Positions 19,728-28,721 of a stretch of 32,078 nt of DNA are shown here, in pieces. Position numbers and translations under genes: made by a program. This stretch comes from Marinilabiliales bacterium (GTDB lineage: Bacteria; Bacteroidota; Bacteroidia; Bacteroidales; F082). Position 1 is the first letter of the stretch; every line of letters starts with the position of its first letter. The notes below the pieces were generated by a model, which saw only the letters and a program-made list of their open reading frames with translations, had not been told where the DNA came from and ran no database searches. The stretch is from positions 1-32,078 of the forward strand of contig PKTA01000187.1 of NCBI GenBank assembly GCA_002869365.1, in the 5' to 3' direction.

Positions 19728-22346
19728 ATGAAAAAAACTTCCAATTGGTTACCTATTGTTTTTCTTCTTGCGATTAGCATATTTGCCATTGTTTATTTTT
19801 GGTCTGAATTTTCTAAACCCGATTCATTATCCATAGTATGAACTTCTGTAAATCAAGAAGAAGGGCCTGACAAAAGGCCATCAGAATGGGCATGGGTAAG
19901 ACGCACATTTCCTTACTATAAAGCCGATGCTGCATATTTTCGTGAAGAAATGAAGTATGCAAAACAAATGAAAAAGAGTAGCATTAGCAAAGGTTTAGAA
20001 CAATTAGAGTTTGGCGGCCCCACAAACATTGGAGGCAGGGTTACCGACATAGAATTCAATCCTCAAAACCCTGATATTGTGTATGCAGGTGCAGCAACAG
20101 GTGGCGTATTTAAATCAACAGACATGGGTAATACCTGGTTCCCAATATTCGACGATCAGGCAATACTTACCATTGGCGATATTGGTATTGACCCTAATAA
20201 TTCTGATATTATTTATGTTGGTACAGGAGAAGCAAACGGTGGTCATAATAACTTCCCTGGTGGTGGTGTTTATAAATCAATTGATGCTGGCAGTACATGG
20301 GAGTTTATAGGCTTAGAAAATACAGTTTCAATTGGAAGAGTAGTAGTTGACCCCTCCAACAGCGATAGAGTATTTGTTGCTGCCCAGGGTTCATATTTTA
20401 CAACCAACCCTGAAAGAGGTGTTTACAGAAGTGAGGATGGGGGAAATACATGGACAAATGTTCTTTATATTTCCGACTCAACAGGAGCAATCGACCTTAT
20501 AATGGATCCTATTAATCCTCAAAATATTATGGTTGCTATGTGGGAACGAGTAAGACGTCCGGAATCAAGTCACCTTTATGGTGCTACCAGTGGTCTTTAT
20601 AGAAGTTCCGATGGAGGTACCAACTGGGAATATATACAGCCTTCGGGAGTTTTACCGGATGCCCAGCAGCAAAATGTTGGAAGAATAGGTATTGCCTTGT
20701 GTAAAAACCAACCTAATACCGTTTACGCTATGTATACCGATGGTTCATACTACTCCTGATTTTTTAGAAGTGATGATTTTGGAAGTACATGGTCGAATGC
20801 TGATCCTGATATGGAAATATCATACGGAACAAGTAGTTTCAGTTGGTATTTCGGTCAGGTAAGAGTTCATCCTGATAATCCTGATATAGTATTTGCAATG
20901 GATGTAGCATATATGCGTTCTATTAATGGAGGTAACTCATGGCCAATTATTTATGGTTATGATGGAGGCCCATGGGATTTTCATGTTGATCAGCATGCTC
21001 TGGCTTTTAACCCAGATAATCCAAACTATATTATAAGTGGTAACGACGGAGGAATGAATATCTCAACCGATGGTGGGGTGAATTTTACAAAAGTTGCTGA
21101 ACTTCCAATAAACCAGTTTTATGAAATTGGTTTAGACAGAAATAATCCCCAAAGATTATACGGAGGTACTCAGGATAATGGTACCCTTCGAACAAATAAT
21201 GGCGGCATTAATGACTGGGACAGAATATTCGGTGGAGATGGTTTTTATGTTATCGTAGATTATACTAATCCTGATATCATATTTGCAGAATCACAAAATG
21301 GTAATTTGGGTAAATCCTATGATGGTGGCAACAGTTTTTATTGGGCTACAAATGGAATAAGTGAAAATGAGCCACGAAACTGGTCAACTCCTGTAGTTAT
21401 GGATCCGAAAGACCACCAAATAATGTATTACGGAACAAATCATTTATACCGAACCACAAATGGTTCTGATTATTGGAGCTCAATAAGTCCTGATTTAACA
21501 AACGGTTATACAGGAAGCAGACCCGGAACAATTTCTACCATTGATGTTTCTCCGGTTAATACTGACATAATCTGGGTTGGCACATCCGACTCCAGAGTAT
21601 GGGTAAGCCTTGATAATGGAATCAACTGGACAGATGTTTCCGAAGAATTGCCCAATAGATGGGTGAGTCGTGTTGTATCTGACCCCAATGAAGAAAATGT
21701 TGCATATGTAACCTTTACTGGTTTGAAATGGGCCGATCCGGAGCCTCATGTTTTCAGAACTGATGATAATGGAGAATCATGGACAGATATTAGTTCTAAC
21801 CTCCCCGATGCTCCGATAAATGCCTTTGCTATTGATTATATAGACAATAATTATTTATTTGTTGGAAGTGACTTAGGTGCTTATTATAGCAGTAATTTGG
21901 GAGAAAGTTGGGAATATCTTGATGCCGAACTTCCTATGGTTACTGTATATGATTTAAAAATTCACAAAGTTGATCATTATCTGGCCATAGGTACCCATGC
22001 CAGATCGATGTATAAATTAGGCCTCGATCAAATTGTGGGAGTTAACGAAAATGAATCTTTTGTAAATAAAGCAATAACTGATTTCAAAAATCAGCCAAAT
22101 CCTTTCGTAAACGAAACTCAAATAGCATTTAGTTTAAGGGAAACCAGCAAAGTTAAGGTTGAAATATTTGATATTCAAGGTAGAAGAATCGCAAACCTTT
22201 TAGATAAACAAATTAATGCAGGTAATCATAATATCAACTGGAATGCCACCAATGACAGAGGATATAAACTAAGTTCTGCTTATTATATCTGCAAAATTAC
22301 TGCAGGAAATGAGAGCAAAACCATTAAAATGCTTAAGGCTGAATAG
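19728..22346 (+). pseudogene. VPS10/BNR (sortilin-like) propeller protein with T9SS tail, interrupted by two in-frame TGA codons
   Basis: One continuous reading frame of 872 codons from ATG 19728 to TAG 22346, broken only by TGA at 19839-19841 (codon 38) and TGA at 20757-20759 (codon 344). Codons before the first TGA encode a membrane/signal segment (WLPIVFLLAISIFAIVYFW). After it come an Arg/Pro-rich pro-like segment and then BNR/sortilin-type propeller repeats with Asp-box motifs (STDMGNTW, SEDGGNTW, SSDGGTNW, TDDNGESW) through to about residue 760. A T9SS/FlgD-like tail follows (NQPNPFVNETQIAFSL, AYYICKI). The second TGA sits in YYS-stop-FFRSDDFG, where a sense codon, probably Gly (GGA) or Arg, is expected. 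No frameshift is seen, so either the gene was inactivated recently, the TGAs are read through, or the sequence has errors. Without readthrough the propeller parts lack an export signal. Intact relatives are surface or secreted propeller proteins. Confidence 0.85.
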
Positions 22347-22383
22347 GAGTTATTTTGACTTAATAATCAGAAAAATATTATAC

Positions 22384-22412
22384 ATAAGCCCTGTCTTAAA
22401 GGCCGGGCTTAT
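22384..22412. terminator. bidirectional Rho-independent terminator between convergent genes
   Basis: ATAAGCCC (22384-22391) pairs perfectly with GGGCTTAT (22405-22412), followed on the plus strand by TTTATAAT. It lies 38 bases after the BNR-propeller stop and 26 bases from the end of the convergent lipoprotein gene, so it can serve both. Confidence 0.8.
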
Positions 22413-22437
22413 TTTATAATACTCAATAGAAATAGGT

Positions 22438-23181
22438 CTACGTGCCACCCAAAGTTATAATTAGCATTATAAAAAAGAATGTTATTGCTGCCAGAAAAAT
22501 ACCTCCAATTATAATAGCTGCCAGGGAAAAACCTTTGCCTTTAAGTGCACCGGAACTCTTGTTTACTCTGCCTAATCCAATTGAGCCAAGTACAATAGCG
22601 AATATTCCTAAGGCTAATCCTAATAAAAAAACTCCGCCGCCTAAAATAGTTGCTAATAAAACTGCTCCAAATGCAGCAATGCTTAAAACGAAACCCAAAA
22701 GGCTTACCCAATCAAATTTTCTATCATCATTTTCTGAAGGTTCGCTTAAACTGGTATCAGGCTGTTTATTATTATATTTTATCCTTTTACTCTTTTTTGT
22801 TTTAATCTTTTCATACAATAATTCATCCTCAACAACGGGATTAGTGTATTTAGTAACTTCATTTACTTTATCTTTTTTGAGATAAATATGATAATTTGAT
22901 TCTGAATTATCAGCTATTAATATGCTGTTTCCATCAATGCTTGCCATATGCTGCGAGGGCTGCTCAAGCTTTTCTTCGGAAGTTGTTTTCTTTGATTTCT
23001 TTTTAACCTTAAATGCTAGAAATTTTTTGTCGGGATTATGTTTTTTGTATTTAACAAATCGTCCATTTTTTGTTTTAGCAATACCACGATAACTGTTGGT
23101 GTTCTTTGTGGTGTTACACGAACTGAGAATTATAATAAAAGAAAAACTAATAAGGGTTAGCAGTTTAATAATTTCTTTCAT
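22438..23181 (-). CDS. Lipoprotein with C-terminal DUF4190-like two-TM domain
   Basis: 247 residues. A type II signal peptide with lipobox LSSC (lipidated Cys22) is followed by a long basic, poorly ordered region (about 23-150, many Lys). Two or three hydrophobic segments follow at 160-245 (LGFVLSIAAFGAVLLATILG, LGLALGIFAIVLGSIGLGRV, FSLAAIIIGGIFLAAITFFF) with the Gly-rich 'GKGFSLAAIIIGG' pattern typical of DUF4190-type membrane domains. An N-terminal lipid anchor plus C-terminal TM segments points to the inner membrane or to an unusual topology. No enzymatic motif. A -7 box is 30 bases upstream. Function unknown. Confidence 0.82.
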   Translation of the reverse strand: MKEIIKLLTLISFSFIIILSSCNTTKNTNSYRGIAKTKNGRFVKYKKHNPDKKFLAFKVKKKSKKTTSEEKLEQPSQHMASIDGNSILIADNSESNYHIYLKKDKVNEVTKYTNPVVEDELLYEKIKTKKSKRIKYNNKQPDTSLSEPSENDDRKFDWVSLLGFVLSIAAFGAVLLATILGGGVFLLGLALGIFAIVLGSIGLGRVNKSSGALKGKGFSLAAIIIGGIFLAAITFFFIMLIITLGGT

Positions 23182-23207
23182 AGTGATATTTCTTAAATAA
23201 GAATGCG

Positions 23208-23215
23208 CAAACTTA
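23208..23215 (-). promoter_or_regulatory. -7 box upstream of the lipoprotein gene
   Basis: Reads TAAGTTTG on the minus strand, exact TAnnTTTG. A TTTG on the same strand (23231-23234) lies 15 bases upstream, somewhat closer than the usual 19-21. Gives a leader of about 20 bases. Confidence 0.45.
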
Positions 23216-23539
23216 GAATATTAAGTATCCCAAATTTCTAAATATTATTAAATAACAAAACCTTAACGTTTTAATCCTGTAATAGTATGGAATTTATACA
23301 TCAAAATCGATTCTATAATTTTAATGCTTTCCTAATAATTACTGACCCTTTTCAGAATAAGATATTAAATCATAGTTATTCTATACAAAAATGCCATACT
23401 GAATAAAAAGGCTTTGCCTACAAGTAATTATTCACATATACGCCTTATTTTGTGTTACTTATAATCTTTAAAAATGAGAAAATGCCGTATGCTAAACAAG
23501 CAATCTTTACCATTATTTTAAAAATATATGTAAAAACAC

Positions 23540-23571
23540 TTGACAAAAGAGTATAAATAGTTGTACATTTG
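23540..23571 (+). promoter_or_regulatory. Bacteroidota-type promoter of the membrane/winged-helix operon
   Basis: TTG (23540-23542) and TACATTTG (23564-23571), an exact TAnnTTTG, are separated by 21 bases, matching the Bacteroidota -33/-7 arrangement. The predicted transcript start is about 45 bases before ATG 23626. This is the best promoter in the window. Confidence 0.65.
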
Positions 23572-23625
23572 TATAGTTCATTTTTTATGAAGTATATATT
23601 ATTATAACTATTAAAAACAAATACC

Positions 23626-24453
23626 ATGTCACATATTCAAAAATTGAAATCTGGTTCTCCAATTAAAGTTTTTATTCCAGCAATCATATCAATAGTCATA
23701 CTTGCATTGTCATCAATCTTTCTAGGTTTAGAAATTGGATTAAAAATGTTAGGAGGAATTATCTTTATTTACGCATTAATCAGTTTAGGATTCTATTTTC
23801 CTCAAACAAGAAGTAATGTATATTTAATAAGTTCATCCTATCTTCTAGCTTTTGGGCTTGTACTCTTTAACATACAAATACAACACACTGGCAACCATAT
23901 ACTTGCTTTTCCACCAATCTCCAGACTGTTTTTAATTTGGATGGTAATTTCCTGGATTTGGCTTTTCTATTTGATGGTTACTAATCAAACACGATGGAAA
24001 GGAAGTAATATTCTGGAACTTACAGCAATTGGTGTTGAACCATCAAACAATGCTTATACAGAACGCCCTTTTCCTGTGAGGGAAATTGATTTTACCAAAG
24101 ATGAAATATTGGCCATGGCAGCATATTTGCGTAAAAATCTCATTAGTATTCACTATAATGATGGGGATAAGATTTATTTTGTTCCAATAAATAATGGTGC
24201 TGCCATGGAATTGGTTTTTCGATCTGGTTTTAACGTAATTGAGGATACATGGATTGCCTTCGATCCCAGTGGAATGGTAAGTGTACACATATCTCGAAAG
24301 GCTTATCTCTCTTATAGAGAAAACCTCGCTTTCGACCAACTTTGTAATAATCTTGGTAACCTATTTATAGAATTTTTAGATGATTACCGCAAAGGTGAGG
24401 ATGTTAGAATTATGGACAAACTTAAAACTGTTAAATCTGATTTTTTCGGATAA
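23626..24453 (+). CDS. Four-TM membrane protein with cytosolic C-terminal domain, unknown function
   Basis: 275 residues. Four hydrophobic segments occur at about 14-34, 40-58, 64-83 and 99-118. A soluble alpha/beta region of about 155 residues follows (FTKDEILAMAAYLRKNLIS, IYFVPINNGAAMELVFRSGF, DTWIAFDPSGMVSVHISRKA). I do not recognise the family; the layout (small membrane domain plus soluble domain) suggests a membrane-bound sensor or regulator, but no ligand or catalytic motif is visible. First gene of an operon with the winged-helix protein, 24 bases from its preferred start, under a good promoter. The pairing of a membrane protein with a DNA-binding-like protein hints at a membrane-coupled regulator, which is inference. 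Confidence 0.8.
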   Translation: MSHIQKLKSGSPIKVFIPAIISIVILALSSIFLGLEIGLKMLGGIIFIYALISLGFYFPQTRSNVYLISSSYLLAFGLVLFNIQIQHTGNHILAFPPISRLFLIWMVISWIWLFYLMVTNQTRWKGSNILELTAIGVEPSNNAYTERPFPVREIDFTKDEILAMAAYLRKNLISIHYNDGDKIYFVPINNGAAMELVFRSGFNVIEDTWIAFDPSGMVSVHISRKAYLSYRENLAFDQLCNNLGNLFIEFLDDYRKGEDVRIMDKLKTVKSDFFG

Positions 24454-24477
24454 TTGTTAATCATTAAATCACTACTC

Positions 24478-25074
24478 ATGACTTTTAAAGAAGCAGCAGT
24501 ATTAGGGTCATTTCTTGCAAAAGACTACGCAGAGGAGTTTTTCAAACTATTGGTAAACTACAGAAGTATTTCAGCATCTGAAGCAGCATCAAGGCTTAAT
24601 TTGCATATTCAAACTGCTCAAGACTTCCTGGAGGCTATGACTGAACTTGGAATTCTCGAAAAAGAGGAAGTTTATGAAAAGAAAAGACCATATAAAAGAT
24701 ATACCTTATTGGTAAAAAATATTAATATGGTGTTGGATTTAGAATCCTTAGGCACTATTAAAGATCCTAAAGATCAAAGTAGCATACGAATTCGTGAACA
24801 TAAAAATGCAGGCGTAAATTTCTATACAGCACGTAATAATCAATATTTCAGCAGTGTAGCAGTTTGGATAGGAAAAGGACGAGAGCGAACAGAACGTAAA
24901 ATAAGTCTTACCAAACCGCAGGGAAAATTTCTGTTCCACTTGCCTTTTCCAACGGCATATTTCGAAAGTATTGCCTCTATTATGGGAAAAGCTGATATTC
25001 CAGAAAGTGAAATCTCTGAAATTCTTGATATTGTTTATGCTCTTATTGAACTGAAGGTTATTGAAAAAGAATAA
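24478..25074 (+). CDS. Winged-helix DNA-binding-like protein, unknown function
   Basis: 198 residues from ATG 24478; an upstream TTG at 24454, directly after the previous stop, would add eight residues and is less likely. The N-terminal 80 residues look like a winged helix-turn-helix: EEFFKLLVNYRSISASEAAS, then a recognition-helix-like LNLHIQTAQDFLEAMTELGI and a wing with KKRPYKRYTLL. The rest (about 85-198) is an alpha/beta region with VNFYTARNNQYFSS and FPTAYFESIASIMG that I cannot assign. Probably a transcriptional regulator acting with the upstream membrane protein, whose promoter it shares; targets unknown. Its C-terminal region could instead bind the membrane protein's soluble domain. 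Confidence 0.8.
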   Translation: MTFKEAAVLGSFLAKDYAEEFFKLLVNYRSISASEAASRLNLHIQTAQDFLEAMTELGILEKEEVYEKKRPYKRYTLLVKNINMVLDLESLGTIKDPKDQSSIRIREHKNAGVNFYTARNNQYFSSVAVWIGKGRERTERKISLTKPQGKFLFHLPFPTAYFESIASIMGKADIPESEISEILDIVYALIELKVIEKE

Positions 25075-25196
25075 AATAAATCATGATTTCAGAAATTATT
25101 AATCTTACCAAAGACATTTTGATGGCTATCCTTGTGTGCAATGTCTATAGAACTATTTAGGCGGGATTAGTAATGGAGAATCATATGGGTAATAAA

Positions 25197-26327
25197 TTAC
25201 AATTGTTTTCCTAAAAGCAGTTTTAGCATATTACCCATCATTTTTTGTTTACCAACCTTTTCGCTAAGAATACCCAAATATAATGTAACCGCATTCTTTG
25301 GTGGAATGGTTTTCTTTGTCATTTCAACCAATCTAATTGCTTCATTTTTACATGTTGTAACACACAAACCGCATCCAATACATCTATCAAGGTCAATACC
25401 TGCTTTTTTATCTTCTATTGCAATGGCATCCATCTGGCACCTTTTAACACATACCGAGCATCCATTGCAGGCTTCTTTGTCAATCAGAGCATAAAAATTA
25501 TGTCCGATTAGTTCTGCTGGCTTATCATATTTTTTTGCTGAAGTAAGTACGCCACAGCAACATCCACAACATAAGCATATACAAAAAGGTTGTAGGGAGT
25601 TGCCAGGTTGTAAAACCAGACCTTCCCTTTCGGCCCGATCCATAATTTCCAGGCATTCTTCTTTTGAGATTGCTCTTGCCTGCCCCCTGTCTAAATATGA
25701 AGAGGCGCCAAATGAAATACAAACTTCAATATCGTTGGTTTGCTTACACGCCTTACCAAGCAAAGCTTCGCCTTCCTTGCAAACACAATTAGCCACTGCG
25801 ATGGACTTATTGGTTTCTTTTACAATTTTACGCATATTGTCGTAAGTAGCAATATTGTATTCCGGAACAATTGCCTGCATATGAGGACTGGTGCGTAGTT
25901 GAGGTAAGGAACTTCTGAAAAATTCATCGTTAAAACCCTCATCAAAATACTGATGCATCCATTGCATGAACTCTTTATTCAAATGCCCCAATTGATATTC
26001 AAACATGCCTATTGCCAGCATGGCATTACTGTATTTGAATGGTTCTCTCTTTGAGCGGTTAATTGAACCTCCTAAATACATGTTATTCAGAATAGTACTT
26101 AACTCTTCAGCTTCAATAAGTTCACCAAATTTACGTTTAAACCTTTTTTGTATGGTGAACAAAGATGCATTTCCTAGGCTAAGACAAAGGGCCACTTTTG
26201 CCTCAAGATTATTAAAAAGATGTTGTAGTATTTTTATTTCCACCCCAGATTCGGTTTTTGGAAAACCTATGGGTAATTTGTCAAGATGCTCCTGTAATAA
26301 ACGGTAAACACTTTTGTCATAATGCAT
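25197..26327 (-). CDS. Cysteine-rich 2x[4Fe-4S] ferredoxin-domain protein with N-terminal helix-turn-helix-like region
   Basis: 376 residues from ATG 26327; a TTG two codons earlier is possible but less likely. The N-terminal 90 residues resemble a helical/winged-helix segment (GFPKTESGVEIKILQHLFN). The middle carries NCVCKEGEALLGKACKQ with Cys181, Cys183, Cys194 and Cys203 (numbering from the TTG plus or minus two), then a CICLCCGCCC run near 249-258. The C-terminal part has two classical [4Fe-4S] motifs, CNGCSVCVKRC (287-297) and CIGCGLCVTTC (316-326). This matches a widespread but poorly characterised ferredoxin-type family with a conserved C-rich insert. Likely role is electron transfer or redox sensing, partner unknown. 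It is convergent with the membrane/winged-helix operon. The N-terminal HTH reading is by eye. Confidence 0.88.
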   Translation of the reverse strand: MHYDKSVYRLLQEHLDKLPIGFPKTESGVEIKILQHLFNNLEAKVALCLSLGNASLFTIQKRFKRKFGELIEAEELSTILNNMYLGGSINRSKREPFKYSNAMLAIGMFEYQLGHLNKEFMQWMHQYFDEGFNDEFFRSSLPQLRTSPHMQAIVPEYNIATYDNMRKIVKETNKSIAVANCVCKEGEALLGKACKQTNDIEVCISFGASSYLDRGQARAISKEECLEIMDRAEREGLVLQPGNSLQPFCICLCCGCCCGVLTSAKKYDKPAELIGHNFYALIDKEACNGCSVCVKRCQMDAIAIEDKKAGIDLDRCIGCGLCVTTCKNEAIRLVEMTKKTIPPKNAVTLYLGILSEKVGKQKMMGNMLKLLLGKQL

Positions 26328-26482
26328 ATGCAATAATAATTAATTATTGAATTATATATAACAGTTTATTATATCCTATTAATAATAATTCATGAAGTCT
26401 ATTAAGGCTGAATTTGCAAAATAGAGTTTTATTAAAATAAATTTTAAATTTACATTTTTAAAATCAAATTAGAACATGAATT

Positions 26483-28588
26483 ATGAACCCAAAAATTAAA
26501 GCCTTCATTATAACATTAGGTTTTTTACTAACCAGCCAGGTTTGCTTTACCCAGGTTTCCGATAGTTTATTCAGGCAATCATATTTACATGAAGATCTTA
26601 TTATTCTAAAAAAAGACATGGAAGTTGACATCGTAGGACTTAAATTTGCATTGATGTATGCCAGAATTTCAACTACAGAGACCATAATTATTAAAAATGA
26701 AAAAGGCTTAGAAGAACTTAACCCAATTCGAATACCAAAGAAACTCGATAATCAATTTATTTACCATGCCTCCGCAGTACGAAACATCGATTGGGCTTAT
26801 GATGATGTAGAAATTAGATATTTCAATGCTAAACATTCTAACAGTCACAAAGAACTTAAAGTGAACACTAACATTCTTCGCGAACGGATTTTAAACCTGG
26901 ATGGCTTTTTTGGTGAAATTTACAAATATGAATATACAGTTGAAAACCTAAAAGTAGGTGATACAGTAACCTTGTCATATTCTTACGATATCCCCTTCAA
27001 TCTAAACTGGATTTATCTTTTGTCGAACAGAATATTTTTTCATGGCAAATACCCCATTAAAGAATATCAGCTAAAATGGCGATATAATAAGAACCTCGAG
27101 ATAGATACTATTTTTGCCAATCAAAATAAACCCGAAGTTATAGCAGAAGAAAATAATTTATGTTATATATGGAATTTGAGAAACCTTCCAGGCTGCCTTG
27201 ACGAACCTGGTGGCCGGCCATATAAAAGTTTGCCATATTTTCTATTTGTGCCACAATCATATGATCTGGAATATACACACTATAATTCCTTTAAAATGGA
27301 GTTTATCCCATCATATTTCTTCCAATCATGGGATGTACAATCAAAACTTTATGATGAATACTGGAATAATCTAATAGGAAACCGTAGTAAGGACAACCTT
27401 GCTTATAAGCATATTTCAGAAAAATTTGTTGCAATGGCCCCTAATGACAGTATTGGCCTTACACGCATGAGGTACTTTCAGCGCTATATGGTTGATTCTG
27501 TTACTTATGACCCTGCAATTAATTATTATAGTAATAATGAAAATCACCTTGTACAAAGAGCAGGTGTAGACTTGAGTACGGGTGTTGTAAAAGACCACAA
27601 TATTGAGAGAGTTTATGGAAACATTATTCCAGGATTGGGCCTCGATTTCTTCACTGCTTATCCTGTCGACAGCAGGGTTGGAGAAATTAGCCCCCAATAT
27701 ACTTCAACTGTGAAAGATAATGACTTAATGATTGGCGTTGCCATGAACAACAAAACACTGGGCTTTGTAATACCAAAATCTGATAAAAATTTATACTATT
27801 TTGAAGAATTACCATTTTATTATGAAGGTATCCCGGTTTTACTTCTTCACTATACAGATTTTCCCAATCAATTAGATAAGAGAAATTTTAATACTAATTT
27901 CAGAACAGTAACTACTCCAAACAGCGGCTGGAAAGACAATTACAGAAAAACTCAAAGTAAAGTAAGTGTGAATCTTGAAAACAATGAATTAGATTTTCAA
28001 ACAAGGATAATGCTCTCTGGACAGTATTCTACTCTTACCAGAAATGCCTATAATGACTTGCCTGTGGATTCCACCATAAACCCCAAATATTTCGATCCGG
28101 TATGGAATATTAGTGATGATGTTTCAGTTAAAGATTCAAATATGGAACATCCACAAATTTATTATCCTTTTAAAACAACTATATCATCATATTATGATTC
28201 GAAAAACCTTATTGAAACCCAAGACAGCAGTTTCAATATTAGTATAGGAAGTTGGTTTAAACCACCATTTTACGAAGGTATAAACAATGAAACAAGGTTT
28301 TTGGATTACTATCCTGATTTTATTGGCTCCGATAACTATTCCTATTTATTGGAGTTTGATAAGCCTATAAAACTTATTGAAGAAACAGATGATATTAAAA
28401 TATTAAACGACTATGCGAACCTCAGTTTTACTATAAGGCAAATGGCTGAAAACAAACTGCTGTTGACATATAATTACAGCATCCTCACAAGAAAAGTAGA
28501 AAAAGAAAACATCAATCAGGTAAAGCAAATAAATCGTATAATTAGGGATCTGGAGAATATGAAAATAAAAGTAAGTTTAACAGAGTAG
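26483..28588 (+). CDS. Exported DUF3857/transglutaminase-like protein, probably catalytically inactive
   Basis: 701 residues with a signal peptide (about 1-23). The N-terminal half looks like DUF3857: YEYTVENLKVGDTVTLSYSY and a Tyr/Trp-rich beta-sheet. Then comes a helical/beta transglutaminase-core-like region (MRYFQRYMVDSVTYDPAINY, VVKDHN, GLGLDFFTAYPVDSRVGEIS) and a C-terminal DUF3858-like beta domain. The expected Cys of the transglutaminase GDCKDK-type motif is replaced: the aligned site reads GVDLSTGVVKD, and there is no Cys anywhere in the core. Family members sit in the periplasm; this one probably acts as a binding or scaffold protein. It lies 155 bases downstream of the ferredoxin gene's divergent start and has no recognised partner. 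Stop is TAG. Confidence 0.78.
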   Translation: MNPKIKAFIITLGFLLTSQVCFTQVSDSLFRQSYLHEDLIILKKDMEVDIVGLKFALMYARISTTETIIIKNEKGLEELNPIRIPKKLDNQFIYHASAVRNIDWAYDDVEIRYFNAKHSNSHKELKVNTNILRERILNLDGFFGEIYKYEYTVENLKVGDTVTLSYSYDIPFNLNWIYLLSNRIFFHGKYPIKEYQLKWRYNKNLEIDTIFANQNKPEVIAEENNLCYIWNLRNLPGCLDEPGGRPYKSLPYFLFVPQSYDLEYTHYNSFKMEFIPSYFFQSWDVQSKLYDEYWNNLIGNRSKDNLAYKHISEKFVAMAPNDSIGLTRMRYFQRYMVDSVTYDPAINYYSNNENHLVQRAGVDLSTGVVKDHNIERVYGNIIPGLGLDFFTAYPVDSRVGEISPQYTSTVKDNDLMIGVAMNNKTLGFVIPKSDKNLYYFEELPFYYEGIPVLLLHYTDFPNQLDKRNFNTNFRTVTTPNSGWKDNYRKTQSKVSVNLENNELDFQTRIMLSGQYSTLTRNAYNDLPVDSTINPKYFDPVWNISDDVSVKDSNMEHPQIYYPFKTTISSYYDSKNLIETQDSSFNISIGSWFKPPFYEGINNETRFLDYYPDFIGSDNYSYLLEFDKPIKLIEETDDIKILNDYANLSFTIRQMAENKLLLTYNYSILTRKVEKENINQVKQINRIIRDLENMKIKVSLTE

Positions 28589-28721
28589 TATCATAATTAA
28601 CTAGCCTTGCAATACTAAAGTTTTACGTTTTTTATTCTTTCAGTTTTATAATTTTAGCATCGGGTAAATTTCACTTATCTTTTTATATTTTTACACAAAA
28701 TTAAACTATCCTTTAACAATT

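Larger units (their letters stand above)
23182..23625. other. 444-base divergent intergenic region
   Basis: Separates the lipoprotein gene (-) from the membrane/winged-helix operon (+). It contains the -7 box of the lipoprotein gene (23208-23215) and a full -33/-7 promoter for the operon (23540-23571). A small imperfect hairpin, AGGC-TTT-GCCT, occurs near 23410. A 60-codon minus-strand frame over the promoter was not accepted. Nothing else was seen. Confidence 0.6.

Noticed and set aside
19574-19789. 71-codon minus-strand frame upstream of and over the BNR-propeller start
   Set aside because: It overlaps the leader and signal segment of the propeller gene on the opposite strand and has no recognisable domain.
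19839-20759. Genome-wide UGA reassignment (for example to Gly as in Gracilibacteria)
   Set aside because: All other long genes lack internal TGA, Trp and Gly are encoded normally, and the protein content is clearly Bacteroidota.
23445-23627. 60-codon minus-strand frame
   Set aside because: Covers the strong promoter of the plus-strand operon and is hydrophobic by composition only.
25083-25160. 25-codon hydrophobic plus-strand frame just after the winged-helix gene
   Set aside because: Too short, no homology recognisable and no support beyond a start and stop.
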